DNA of 64,000 nucleotides from Alistipes sp. (GCA_017629985.1 JAGBWD010000033.1:1-64000); one strand, 5' to 3'. Shown: positions 33,424 through 42,480, counted from the first letter of the stretch. Made by a program: numbers and translations. Notes: generated by a model not told the origin, from the letters alone.

Positions 33424-34425
33424 ATGGCACGATTAAGCGTTGTGATACTCAACTGGAACGGACGCCGACATTTGGAGCGTTATCTGCCTAGCGTTGTGGA
33501 GCATACCACGGGCGAGGCGGAGGTTGTCATTGCCGACAATAACTCCACGGATGATTCGTTGGTGTGGCTGCGTATCAACTACCCCGATATTAAGGTTGTG
33601 AAGCTCGATAAGAACTATGGCTTCGCAGGGGGGTATAATCGCGCCTTGAAACATATAGATAGCGACTACTACCTACTCCTAAACTCCGATGTGGAGGTCA
33701 CCGCGGGATGGTGGCAACCCTTGGTTGAGGTGCTAGATAGGGAGTCGGATGTTGCTGTTGTCGCCCCCAAGTTACGCTCGGCTACCGACCCTACGATGTT
33801 TGAGTATGCTGGTGCCTCGGGAGGTTTCATCGACTTTTTGGGCTACCCCTTCTGTCGCGGCAGAATACTCTCGGCTGTGGAGCGTGATGAGGGTCAGTAT
33901 GATGACTCGCGTGATATCTTCTGGGCTAGTGGTGCCGCTATGTGTTGCCGAGCTTCGGTGTTTCATGCTCTTGGAGGCTTTGACGAGGATTTCTTTGCCC
34001 ACATGGAGGAGATAGACCTGCAGTGGCGTATGCAGCTCTCGGGATGGCGCATAGTGGTTGAGCCACGCTCTACGGTCTACCACCTTGGAGGAGGTACGTT
34101 ACCCCCATCCTCTATGAAGGTATTTCTTAACCATCGCAACAACCTTGCGATGCTATATAAGTGTGCTACGCCATGGCAGCGCCTTGCCGTAGCTGTTATT
34201 CGCCCTTTTGCTGATGGTGCCGAGGCTTTGGGCTATCTCCTCACGCTCCACCCCCACAAGGCGTGGGCCATAGTGCGTGCATGGGGTCAGTTTTTAGTGT
34301 GGCACCGCTCGCTGGCCCATAAGCGTAAGGCTATACGGCGTACGCATAGTGTTCGGGGCATCTACCGCCACTCCATAGTGTTGCGCTATCTCTTTGGCGT
34401 ACGAAGCTTTAAAAATATGATGTGA
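33424..34425 (+). CDS. Family 2 glycosyltransferase
   Basis: 333 residues. GT-A fold with the nucleotide site LSVVILNWNGRR at the N-terminus, ADNNSTDDS, and the Asp-X-Asp-like LLLNSDVEV (about 80-90). HMEEIDLQWRMQLSG fits the acceptor-side acidic motif of rhamnosyl/galactosyl transferases. The C-terminal 100 residues hold a basic amphipathic tail. It overlaps the next gene (TGATG). The acceptor is unknown; a role in surface glycan or glycolipid synthesis is likely. Confidence 0.88.
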   Translation: MARLSVVILNWNGRRHLERYLPSVVEHTTGEAEVVIADNNSTDDSLVWLRINYPDIKVVKLDKNYGFAGGYNRALKHIDSDYYLLLNSDVEVTAGWWQPLVEVLDRESDVAVVAPKLRSATDPTMFEYAGASGGFIDFLGYPFCRGRILSAVERDEGQYDDSRDIFWASGAAMCCRASVFHALGGFDEDFFAHMEEIDLQWRMQLSGWRIVVEPRSTVYHLGGGTLPPSSMKVFLNHRNNLAMLYKCATPWQRLAVAVIRPFADGAEALGYLLTLHPHKAWAIVRAWGQFLVWHRSLAHKRKAIRRTHSVRGIYRHSIVLRYLFGVRSFKNMM

Positions 34426-35141
34426 TGAAACGACTGATAATTATCCCTACCTACAACGAGCGCGAGAATGTCGTAAGGATGATAGATCGCCTTATGTCTA
34501 TGCCCCAGGCCTTTGACCTGCTTATTGTTGATGATGGCTCTCCCGATGGCACTGCACAGCTAGTTCGTGAGGCGCAGACACGCTATGGTGAGCGTCTGCA
34601 GATGATAGAGCGCAGTGGAAAGCAAGGTCTTGGCACAGCATATATCGAGGGCTTTAAGTATGCGTTGTCGCGGGGCTACGATAGAATCTTTGAGATGGAT
34701 TGCGACTTCTCGCATAATCCCGATGACCTCCCACGTCTCGATGCTATGCTCGATGAGCGCAGCGTGGCTATTGGCTCGCGCTACTCGCGAGGTGTGAATG
34801 TGGTAAATTGGCCTATGGGGCGACTCCTCATCTCCTACTTTGCCTCGAAGTATGTGCGTATCGTAACACGTATGCCTGTGTGTGATGCTACGGCAGGCTT
34901 TGTGGGTTACCGCCGCGAGGTGTTGGAGGCTGTGGACTTCGACCGTGTGGCGATGAATGGCTACGGCTTCCAGATAGAGATGAAGTATACCGCTTGGCGC
35001 CTAGGCTTTACCCTTGGAGAGGTGTCGATAATCTTTATTGACCGCGAGGAGGGTACCTCGAAGATGTCATCAGGAATCTTTGGCGAGGCATTCTTTGGAG
35101 TGCTTAAGCTACCATTTAGAACCATTAAACGTAAAGCATAA
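34425..35141 (+). CDS. Polyprenol monophosphomannose synthase-like glycosyltransferase
   Basis: 238 residues from the ATG at 34425, whose first base is the last base of the previous stop (TGATG); a GTG at 34422 is in frame. DPM1-like GT2: IIIPTYNERENV, IVDDGSPDGT, EMDCDFSHNP (metal-binding acidic motif) and the late ATAGFVGYRREVLE. Family members load mannose or glucose on to a polyprenyl phosphate at the inner membrane, for later transfer outside, as in protein O-glycosylation of Bacteroidota. The sugar used here is not shown by the sequence. Confidence 0.88.
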   Translation: MKRLIIIPTYNERENVVRMIDRLMSMPQAFDLLIVDDGSPDGTAQLVREAQTRYGERLQMIERSGKQGLGTAYIEGFKYALSRGYDRIFEMDCDFSHNPDDLPRLDAMLDERSVAIGSRYSRGVNVVNWPMGRLLISYFASKYVRIVTRMPVCDATAGFVGYRREVLEAVDFDRVAMNGYGFQIEMKYTAWRLGFTLGEVSIIFIDREEGTSKMSSGIFGEAFFGVLKLPFRTIKRKA

Positions 35142-35145
35142 CAGT

Positions 35146-35931
35146 ATGAATATGAAGGATGCGGAGTTGGCTACGGTGCGACTCCTTGAGGTTATGGATA
35201 GGCTTCGCAAGGAGTGTCCATGGGATAGGGAGCAGACCTTTGATACGTTGCGTAACAACACCATCGAGGAGACCTACGAGTTGGTGGATGCCATTACCGA
35301 TAAAAATATGGAGGGTATCAAGGAGGAGCTTGGAGATCTTCTTCTCCATGTAGTCTTCTACTCGAAGATGGGCGATGAGGCAGGAGCATTTAACTACGCC
35401 GATGTGGCAAATGGCGTCTGCGACAAGCTCATTTATCGTCATCCCCACGTCTACGGTGATATCCATGCCGATACCCCCGAGGAGGTGAAGCAGAATTGGG
35501 AGCTTCTGAAGCTTCGCAAGAAGCAGCGTAAGAGTGGTGCTTTGGGAGGTGTCCCACAGTCGCTTCCTGCCATGGTTAAGGCCTTTCGTATTGGTGAGAA
35601 GGCTGCCGCTACGGGCTTTGACTGGCAGAAGAGAGAGGATGTGTGGCAGAAGGTTCGTGAGGAGCTTATGGAGATAGATGCCGAGATTGAGGCACACGAT
35701 AAGGAGCATCTTACAGATGAACTTGGCGACCTCTTCTTTGCTCTTATTAACGCTTGCCGCCTCTATGGCATTGACCCCGAGGGTGCCTTGGAGCGTACCA
35801 ATAAGAAGTTTATCCGCCGCTTTGGCTATGTGGAGCGCAAGGCAGAGGAGCAGGGTAAGAGCCTTCGTGACCTCTCGTTGCAGGAGATGGATAACTATTG
35901 GGATGAGTGTAAACAGCAGGAAACAAGATAA
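35146..35931 (+). CDS. mazG: Nucleoside triphosphate pyrophosphohydrolase MazG
   Basis: 261 residues (E. coli 263) from the ATG at 35146, or 259 from 35152. The frame also opens at 35038, but that would lie inside the previous gene. Two MazG domains: KECPWDREQTFDTL with EETYELVDAI (N-terminal) and LTDELGDLFFALINACR (C-terminal). It hydrolyses non-canonical or excess NTPs and in E. coli lowers ppGpp. Four nt after the preceding gene. Confidence 0.95.
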   Translation: MNMKDAELATVRLLEVMDRLRKECPWDREQTFDTLRNNTIEETYELVDAITDKNMEGIKEELGDLLLHVVFYSKMGDEAGAFNYADVANGVCDKLIYRHPHVYGDIHADTPEEVKQNWELLKLRKKQRKSGALGGVPQSLPAMVKAFRIGEKAAATGFDWQKREDVWQKVREELMEIDAEIEAHDKEHLTDELGDLFFALINACRLYGIDPEGALERTNKKFIRRFGYVERKAEEQGKSLRDLSLQEMDNYWDECKQQETR

Positions 35932-35953
35932 TTAATACTAATATAATAATACT

Positions 35954-36478
35954 ATGGCTTTGATTCGTGAGGTGCGTGGCTATACGCCCGAGATAGGTAA
36001 GGATACATGGTTGGCCGAGAATGCCACAATCCTAGGTAATGTTAAGATTGGTGAGAACTGCTCTATATGGTACAACGCAGTTCTTCGTGGCGATGTAAAT
36101 GCCATCACCATAGGTAATAACTCAAATATTCAGGATGGCGTGGTTATCCACACCCTCTATGATGGTTCGAAGAACCCTTCGCAGACTCATATTGGCGATT
36201 TTGTCTCTGTAGGACACAACGCTGTTATCCATGGTGCTATCATCGAGGATGACTGCCTTATCGGTATGGGTGCTACGATTTTGGATAACGCCGTTGTCGG
36301 CACAGGATGTATCGTTGCGGCAAATGCCTTGGTTCTCTCTAACCAGAAGCTTGAGCCATTCTCGGTGTATGCTGGTGTTCCTGCCAAGAAGGTTAAGGAT
36401 GTCACCCCCGAGCAGCGCGAGGAGATTATCAAACGCACGGCACGTGACTATCGTGTCTATGCTTCGTGGTACGAATAG
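35954..36478 (+). CDS. Gamma-carbonic anhydrase family protein
   Basis: 174 residues, a trimeric left-handed beta-helix of hexapeptide repeats. Three zinc-ligand-like His lie in VVIHTLYDG, TQTHIGD-like THIGDFVSVGH and the following NAVIHG. Members include YrdA, PaaY and CaiE; not all are proven carbonic anhydrases. No acyltransferase C-terminal extension is present. Neighbours give no pathway hint. RBS region AT-rich, as in many Bacteroidota. Confidence 0.88.
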   Translation: MALIREVRGYTPEIGKDTWLAENATILGNVKIGENCSIWYNAVLRGDVNAITIGNNSNIQDGVVIHTLYDGSKNPSQTHIGDFVSVGHNAVIHGAIIEDDCLIGMGATILDNAVVGTGCIVAANALVLSNQKLEPFSVYAGVPAKKVKDVTPEQREEIIKRTARDYRVYASWYE

Positions 36479-36493
36479 TAGTTATGTAACACC

Positions 36494-37822
36494 ATGTCTG
36501 TAAACTGGAAAAATAGTATCCTCCCCCATGTGGTTATCGCTGTGGCGTTGAGCCTTGTGATAAACTTCTCCTATCTTTTAGTCCCCATCATCACCGACCA
36601 GGGTGCTGCACGGCGAGCTAGAGGTGCGGAGATTGCAGAACATAGCGTGGGTGTCTTGCATCTGTCGAGCGATATGCACGGTTATATTATCTGTGACTGT
36701 GCGCTTCGTGACAGCACCTATGTTACGGCGTGGCAGGTGCGTACTATGAAGCTTCAGCATGGTGATACTCTGGAGTTTACATCGCGCCCAGCCCGTGATA
36801 TCCCTGATGGCGTTATTGGAGTGCATCCTCGTCTTGATGATGTTGTGAGGCGCAATGGCGAGGCTTTCGACCTCGACATGATTTACGACAGACCTAGCCG
36901 CACTGTGGAGTTTGTATGGCAGATAGGCTACTATGCGCTGTTGTCCTTTCTGCTGATATCTATCTTTGTGATGACACGCCGCAGAAGTAGCTCCATGGCT
37001 CTATTCTCCGTACGTGTTGTTGTGCTGGCGCTGCTTCTCACCTCTGTTGCCATATATTTCGCCCCTGTCATGGCGTTTAAGGATGGTGTTATGCGCATCG
37101 TCTTCTTCTTTGAGTCTATGCCACGCGACAATCACTACTTTGTGGTGCTTACCAAGTCACTCTTTATGTTGGTTGTGTCGGCATTATACTCCTATATATA
37201 TAAACTCATGCAGCAGCGTCAGATGATGGTTGTTGAGAATGAACGCCTCAAGACCGAGAATCTTGCTACGCGCTACAATATGCTTGTTGGGCAGATAAAC
37301 CCTCACTTCTTCTTCAACTCGCTGAACTCGCTCTCGATGCTTGTTCGTGAGGGTGATGAGCAGCGTGCGCTGGAGTATATAGACCAGTTGTCATACACCT
37401 TCCGCTACATCATTCAGAATGGGCAGACTGGTGAGACAACACTTAAGGAGGAGCTAGCCTTTGCCGAGGCATATATCTACCTCTTCAAGATACGCTATGC
37501 CGATAAGCTATTTTTTGATATAGACATCGACCCTATGTACGATAGCTGGACATTGCCGGCGTTGTCGCTCCAGCCCCTTATTGGCAATGCCGTGAAGCAT
37601 AATAGCATAACTACGAAGAACCCTCTTCGTGTCTCAATTCGTGTGGTTGATGGTGTGTTGGAGGTTGAGAACCCCAAGCACCCAAAACTCGATGTGGAGC
37701 CATCCACAGGCATAGGCCTTGAGAACTTACGTAGCAGGTGGCAGATAATCACAGGTTGTGATATAGAGGTTTTGGATGAGGAGCATCGCTTCATGGTGCG
37801 CCTTCCACTGCAAAAGAGATGA
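36494..37822 (+). CDS. LytS/YehU-type sensor histidine kinase
   Basis: 442 residues. N-terminal membrane helix (about 10-30), a periplasmic segment of about 100 residues, three further helices (about 137-157, 172-192, 213-235), then a cytoplasmic coiled coil and the His-kinase domain: phospho-acceptor His in INPHFFFNSLN (about 275), N-box GNAVKHN, and G-box GIGLENLRSRW. The stop is one base from the response-regulator start. The stimulus is unknown; the periplasmic loop is the probable sensor. Confidence 0.93.
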   Translation: MSVNWKNSILPHVVIAVALSLVINFSYLLVPIITDQGAARRARGAEIAEHSVGVLHLSSDMHGYIICDCALRDSTYVTAWQVRTMKLQHGDTLEFTSRPARDIPDGVIGVHPRLDDVVRRNGEAFDLDMIYDRPSRTVEFVWQIGYYALLSFLLISIFVMTRRRSSSMALFSVRVVVLALLLTSVAIYFAPVMAFKDGVMRIVFFFESMPRDNHYFVVLTKSLFMLVVSALYSYIYKLMQQRQMMVVENERLKTENLATRYNMLVGQINPHFFFNSLNSLSMLVREGDEQRALEYIDQLSYTFRYIIQNGQTGETTLKEELAFAEAYIYLFKIRYADKLFFDIDIDPMYDSWTLPALSLQPLIGNAVKHNSITTKNPLRVSIRVVDGVLEVENPKHPKLDVEPSTGIGLENLRSRWQIITGCDIEVLDEEHRFMVRLPLQKR

Positions 37823-37823
37823 G

Positions 37824-38594
37824 ATGATGAGAAGAGTGATAATTGTTGAGGATGAGACTGCGGCGGTTGTGAACCTTCGTAGTATGCTTGTAAACATAGA
37901 CCCCGATGTTGAGATTGTCGAGGTGCTAGAGTCTGTTGCCGAGGCTGTAGAGTCGTTTTCGGCACACCCCGAGGCAGATGTTGTGTTTATGGATATCCAT
38001 CTTGCCGATGGTGACTCGTTTCGAATATTTCAGAGTGTCGATGTAGATATCCCCATTATCTTTACTACGGCCTACGATGAGTATGCTCTCCAAGCCTTTA
38101 AGGTTAATAGTATAGACTACCTCCTCAAGCCATTTAAGGAGGAGGAGCTTCGCCGAGCGCTTGAGAAGCTTGATAGGCTTACTGCCTCGGAGCGAGCCTC
38201 ACAGCAGCAGAACCGTGAGCGTATGGTGCGCGAGCAGGGTGATGCTATGTATACTATGTTGCTACGCTATAAGGATAAGCTTATCCCCGTTACCATGGAT
38301 GATGTTGCCTTCTTCTACACCTCCGAGGAGCGTGTTACGGTTACTACGCTTCATGGAGATACCTATCCTGTGGATAAGACCCTCGAGGCGTTGAGCCAGC
38401 AACTCCCCGCGGAGCGCTTCTTCCGCGCCAACCGTCAGTTTATCATCTCGCGCCGCGCTGTTAAGGATATCGCGGTGTGGTTTGGTAGCCGTCTGGCGTT
38501 GAATCTCACTATAGATACCCCCGAGCGTATCATAATATCGAAGGCTCGAGTCCCCGAATTCAAGGGGTGGATGCAGTCCGTTCACACCGACTAA
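37824..38594 (+). CDS. LytTR family response regulator
   Basis: 256 residues from the ATG at 37824 (MMRRVIIVEDE; 37827 also possible); the frame opens at 37776 inside the kinase gene, which is rejected. Receiver domain with acceptor Asp57 (VVFMDIHLADG) and Lys in LLKPF, then the LytTR DNA-binding domain (about 145-250; RFFRANRQFIISRRAVKDI). LytTR proteins bind paired direct repeats; none could be assigned here. With the preceding kinase it forms a complete two-component system, followed by the small secreted protein gene. Confidence 0.94.
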   Translation: MMRRVIIVEDETAAVVNLRSMLVNIDPDVEIVEVLESVAEAVESFSAHPEADVVFMDIHLADGDSFRIFQSVDVDIPIIFTTAYDEYALQAFKVNSIDYLLKPFKEEELRRALEKLDRLTASERASQQQNRERMVREQGDAMYTMLLRYKDKLIPVTMDDVAFFYTSEERVTVTTLHGDTYPVDKTLEALSQQLPAERFFRANRQFIISRRAVKDIAVWFGSRLALNLTIDTPERIIISKARVPEFKGWMQSVHTD

Positions 38595-38653
38595 TTGCCA
38601 CTTCAGCGCCCTATGTTGTCGTTTGACGGAGGGGTGAAATCTATATCGTAAAT

Positions 38654-38693
38654 ATGGGTTGTACCTTTGTAACAGAAACAGGGTACAACCCAT
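38654..38693 (+). promoter_or_regulatory. 12-bp dyad over the -7 element of the His/Pro-rich protein gene
   Basis: ATGGGTTGTACC and GGTACAACCCAT are perfect inverted repeats with a 16-nt gap. The left arm overlaps the -7 box TACCTTTG (38662-38669). No good -33 TTTG is found, which suggests control by a regulator. In RNA only the right arm and gap would be present, so an operator is likelier than an attenuator. Confidence 0.7.
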
Positions 38694-38707
38694 TAAATTT
38701 TACGATT

Positions 38708-39064
38708 ATGAAAAAGATGATGTTTTTAGCCCTCATGCTATCTGTGATGGCAGTTGGCGCCGCTTCGGCAAATGATGCTAGTCGTAGACCTTCGGGTGTG
38801 GCATTTGGCTTTGGTGATAATGGAGCCTTTGTAGCCGTAAACATTGACCGCCCAACGGGTCATAAGCCCCCTGTTGGCGAGTATCGTGGAAAGGGTAAGT
38901 TTGGTAAGGAGTGTCATAAGCTAAATCCAAATAAGAGGGTAGGTAAGCGAGGTGAAAAGCGAGGAGTGTGTAATTGCCACGGGTGCCACAAGCACCATCC
39001 AAAGTTCAATAAGCCTCACCGCCCAGGAACTCCTCCACCTCCTCCATATTCACGCAGATTCTAA
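38708..39064 (+). CDS. Small secreted His/Pro/Gly-rich protein, unknown function
   Basis: 118 residues from the ATG at 38708; an upstream ATG at 38654 lies in the promoter dyad and is rejected. Signal peptide (MKKMMFLALMLSVMAVGAAS-A), a basic Lys/Gly middle, then CNCHGCHKHHPKF and a poly-Pro end before SRRF. Cys-His clustering would suit metal binding; that is inference. No family recognised. It is separated from the LytTR regulator gene by 113 nt and has its own promoter. Confidence 0.72.
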   Translation: MKKMMFLALMLSVMAVGAASANDASRRPSGVAFGFGDNGAFVAVNIDRPTGHKPPVGEYRGKGKFGKECHKLNPNKRVGKRGEKRGVCNCHGCHKHHPKFNKPHRPGTPPPPPYSRRF

Positions 39065-39073
39065 CTTTAAGAG

Positions 39074-39201
39074 TAAAAGAGAGTGACTAAAAAGTGTATT
39101 TTGTCGTTACGCTTGCCCTCAAAATGCTCATTTACGTTCAGTAAACTCCGCTTTTTCGGGCTTCGCAAGCCTAAAACTACATCTTTTTATTCACTCTTTT
39201 A
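39074..39201. repeat. MITE-like imperfect palindrome, 128 bp
   Basis: The ends TAAAAGAGAGTGACTAAAAAG and (reverse complement) TAAAAGAGTGAATAAAAAG pair with small gaps, the match continues inward (TGTA/TGTA, TTTT, CTTGC, CCC), and the centre TTTAC-GTTCA-GTAAA is itself a dyad. The whole stretch could fold as one long hairpin. There is no ORF and no transposase. It sits between two genes in a 296-nt gap. Confidence 0.7.
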
Positions 39202-39207
39202 GGTTAT

Positions 39208-39236
39208 GGGGCTGGCTAAGTAGCCCCTTTACTTTT
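39208..39236 (+). terminator. Terminator after the palindrome
   Basis: Stem GGGGCT / AGCCCC, 8-nt loop, then TTTACTTTT. It would end transcripts from the His/Pro-rich gene. Confidence 0.6.
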
Positions 39237-39360
39237 ATCTCTATATGTCAGTTTACCGCCAAAATTGGGCGATTCACCGATTGCGTATTATATGTTTGAG
39301 AAAAAAGTATTATTTTCGCAGAGCGAAAAGCATACCTACGTATAACAGAAAATAATAGAT

Positions 39361-42291
39361 ATGATGAGAAGAGTATTAATGTTGCTTGTTATGCTCTGCA
39401 TAGCAATTCCTACAATGGCGCAGTCGGTGAAGATTACTGCTACTGTGGTGGATGCCGATACGAAGCAGGGTATCATAGGTGCCGTTATGGAGGTTATAGA
39501 TACCAAGAGTGACAAACGCCGTCATTCTGTGTCAGGTGCTGCCGGCGCTACTACAGTCACAGGTGTTACTGCAGGAGAGTATGAGGTCTCTATTGCCTTT
39601 ATAGGCTATACCTCTCACAAGCAGAATCTTAAGGTTGAGGGTAAGAGCGTAGACCTTGGTGTTGTGGAGCTAAAGCCCGAGGCTGTAGCTATCGATATGG
39701 TTGTTAAGGAGGTTCAGGCGTTGCGCACATCCCAGAACGGTGATACTGTAGCCTATAATGCTGCGGCATTTAAGGTGGCTACGGATGCAGATGTCGAGGG
39801 TCTTCTTAAGAAGATGCCAGGTATCACCATCTCTAACGGACAGGTTGAGGCACAGGGCGAGCAGGTCAAAAAAATCTTCGTTGATGGAAAGGAGTTCTTC
39901 GGCGAGGATGTCTCTACGGCATTGAACTCCCTCCCTGCGCAGGCTGTAGACCGCGTTGAGGTCTTCAATAAGCTCTCGGATAATGCCGAGTTTTCAGGCA
40001 TGGATGATGGCGAGGGCTTCAAGGCTATCAACATCGTCACACGTTCCAACATGCGCCAGGGTGTCTTTGGTAAGCTCTATGCTGGTTATGGATATCAGCC
40101 CGATGTGGATGGCTCTCCTGCGGATTTAGATTTTCAGGGTGGTTCGCAGTATAATCCACAGGTTTCGGGTGTTACGTCACACCATAAGTTTAATCTTGGT
40201 GGTAATGTAAACCTCTTTCATGGCAACTCTCGTGTCTCGGTTATTGGCCTTTTCAATAATGTCAATCAGCAGAACTTCTCGTTTGAGGATATCCTTGGTG
40301 TTACAGGTGGTGGTGGCGGCGGTCACCCTGGCCGTGGCGTAGGACGATATATGGTGCGTCCACAGAGCGGTGTGGCACTTGTAGGTTCTATTGGTGTTCA
40401 GTACTCCGACTCGTGGGGTAAGGGTGATGCTGTGAAGCTAAACACCTCATACTTCTTCAACGACACAAAGACCAAGAATAAGAGCCTTTTGGAGCGTTGG
40501 TATGAGGATCCATCGCCCGAGGATTACCTCATTCAGGAGGGAGAGTCAGAGACTCATAACTTTAACCATCGTCTTAACGTACGTCTCGACTGGAAGATAA
40601 ACGAGAATATGTCGCTTATGTCGCGTACTAACTTCAGTTTCCAGGGTAACGACCCTTATCGCCAGGAGTATGGTGAGTTGTCGGGATATACCGCCGAGCA
40701 GATCAAGCACCTCCCACAAGGCTATGAGGTTATCCACAACGGCTCTGAAGGCTCATCGCGAGCATACCGCTTCAGTGAGTTCTTGCAGTATCGTGTGAAG
40801 CTTGGCAAGCCAGGACGTACCCTAACGGTTGATGGTCGCTATGCCACACGTCAGACTCCAAAGTCGTGGACAAACAGCTTCTCAACACGTGTTGAGGAGG
40901 GTACAGGTATCCTAGTACCAGAGTATATAGCCTCTTTTGCGCCACAGAGTCAGAATGAGACTAGAGCAAATGTCACATACACAGAGCCTGTATCGAAGAA
41001 CTCGCAGGTAAGCCTTCAGTATCGCTTCGATATTGAGGATCAGAGCATCGACAAGCGCTCCTATGTTACGGGTGATGATTATAAGGTTAGTGGTGAGCCA
41101 AGTGCATTACTCTCATCGCTTACCACAAGTACAAACATGGAGCATCGCGTAGGCCCTGGCTTCCGCTACTCAAAGCAGCGTAATACCTTCATCGCAAATG
41201 TATACTATCAGCACTCGATACTCGATGCTATGAGCGATGGTGAGAGCATACGCCGCCGCTTCGACCACCCAACATACTTCATTATGGGTAATGTGGCGTT
41301 TAACCCACAGAATACCATCCGTGTATTCATCAGCTCATATACACAAACTCCCGATGTGCGTAACCTTCAGGAGGTTATGGATGTGTCGAATGTGCAGTAT
41401 CTCACACAGGGTAATCGTGACCTACGCTCATCGTATACTCACCGCATGAACTTCCACTATACGCTATCCAATATTGAGAAGGGTCAAACCTTTATGTGGA
41501 TGTTCTCGGGACAGTATACCCAGGACTACATAGGTCAGTCGGTGTCGTTTAACAAGTCTATCGACTACAAGGGTAACACCTACACACCACTGCAGTATAC
41601 CACATACGAGAACCTCGAGGGATATGCTTCGTTGCGTACTCATGTGAGCTATGGATTGCCTATTGCGCCTATTAAGTGTAATCTTAACATGATGGCAGGT
41701 GTTAGCTGGACACGTACGCCTTCTATGATTGACGATAAGCTAAATATAACCTCTACTATGGGTTATGATGCTATGCTCTCGCTTGGTAGTAATATCTCGG
41801 AGAATATAGACTTCACGCTACAGTGGAATGGTGCCTACAACGAGGCTCGTCAGTCGTTGGCAAAGCGTGGAAACCTAAACCAGTACTTCAACCATACCGC
41901 TTCGGGTACGTTGAAGTGGGTATTCTGGAAGGGCTTTACCCTTACCGCTGCGGTAAACTATAACCAGTATATAGGTTTCACCGATAAGTACAACGAGGAC
42001 TACCTCATCTGTAATGTATACCTCGGTAAGAAGCTCTTTAAGAATCAACAGGGCGAGGTGCTTATCGGCGTTAATGATGCTCTAAATCAGAACTCTGCCT
42101 TTGCTCGTACCGTAGGTAGTGGATACACGCAGAATGCTTGGAATAGCGTTGTAGGTCGTTACTACACTATTCAGTTTAACTATAACCTTCGTATCTTCGG
42201 CAAGAAGGGTTCAACGGATATCTCAAAGTATGAGGGTATGGACTTTAAGGCTGGTAGCAGACCTCATTTCGGCCCTCCTATGCACCGATAG
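39361..42291 (+). CDS. Large outer-membrane beta-barrel protein (TonB-receptor-like)
   Basis: 976 residues. Signal peptide (MMRRVLMLLVMLCIAIPTMA-Q), a carboxypeptidase-regulatory-like domain (about 22-105), a plug-like region (about 110-230; VKKIFVDGKEFFGEDV) and a long barrel. A Gly-run VTGGGGGGHPGRGVGRY (about 318-334) lies early in the barrel. It is of the same broad family as the 15686 barrel but not closely alike. There is no SusD gene. The substrate is unknown. No consensus promoter found upstream. Confidence 0.88.
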   Translation: MMRRVLMLLVMLCIAIPTMAQSVKITATVVDADTKQGIIGAVMEVIDTKSDKRRHSVSGAAGATTVTGVTAGEYEVSIAFIGYTSHKQNLKVEGKSVDLGVVELKPEAVAIDMVVKEVQALRTSQNGDTVAYNAAAFKVATDADVEGLLKKMPGITISNGQVEAQGEQVKKIFVDGKEFFGEDVSTALNSLPAQAVDRVEVFNKLSDNAEFSGMDDGEGFKAINIVTRSNMRQGVFGKLYAGYGYQPDVDGSPADLDFQGGSQYNPQVSGVTSHHKFNLGGNVNLFHGNSRVSVIGLFNNVNQQNFSFEDILGVTGGGGGGHPGRGVGRYMVRPQSGVALVGSIGVQYSDSWGKGDAVKLNTSYFFNDTKTKNKSLLERWYEDPSPEDYLIQEGESETHNFNHRLNVRLDWKINENMSLMSRTNFSFQGNDPYRQEYGELSGYTAEQIKHLPQGYEVIHNGSEGSSRAYRFSEFLQYRVKLGKPGRTLTVDGRYATRQTPKSWTNSFSTRVEEGTGILVPEYIASFAPQSQNETRANVTYTEPVSKNSQVSLQYRFDIEDQSIDKRSYVTGDDYKVSGEPSALLSSLTTSTNMEHRVGPGFRYSKQRNTFIANVYYQHSILDAMSDGESIRRRFDHPTYFIMGNVAFNPQNTIRVFISSYTQTPDVRNLQEVMDVSNVQYLTQGNRDLRSSYTHRMNFHYTLSNIEKGQTFMWMFSGQYTQDYIGQSVSFNKSIDYKGNTYTPLQYTTYENLEGYASLRTHVSYGLPIAPIKCNLNMMAGVSWTRTPSMIDDKLNITSTMGYDAMLSLGSNISENIDFTLQWNGAYNEARQSLAKRGNLNQYFNHTASGTLKWVFWKGFTLTAAVNYNQYIGFTDKYNEDYLICNVYLGKKLFKNQQGEVLIGVNDALNQNSAFARTVGSGYTQNAWNSVVGRYYTIQFNYNLRIFGKKGSTDISKYEGMDFKAGSRPHFGPPMHR

Positions 42292-42321
42292 GGGCCCTTT
42301 ACTCCATCTTAAATAGGTGAT

Positions 42322-42365
42322 AGACCAAGGATTAGTACATGATGTGCTATCCTTGGTCTTTTATT
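42322..42365 (+). terminator. Terminator of the large barrel gene
   Basis: Stem AGACCAAGGAT / ATCCTTGGTCT with a 16-nt inner part that can pair further, followed by TTTTATTTT. Confidence 0.9.
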
Positions 42366-42480
42366 TTGTAGTGTACCATATCCAATATCTCCTTGTGTAA
42401 AGGCGGTATTTGCATAGAATCCTGCGAGGGGAGGATAGTTTAGGGATATCCCAAGGGGTTATAACCCTCTCTTCAAGCGC

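Noticed and set aside
36494-38594. Kinase-regulator fusion by frameshift
   Set aside because: The kinase ends with a normal stop one base before the regulator start; both are full length, as in ordinary operons.
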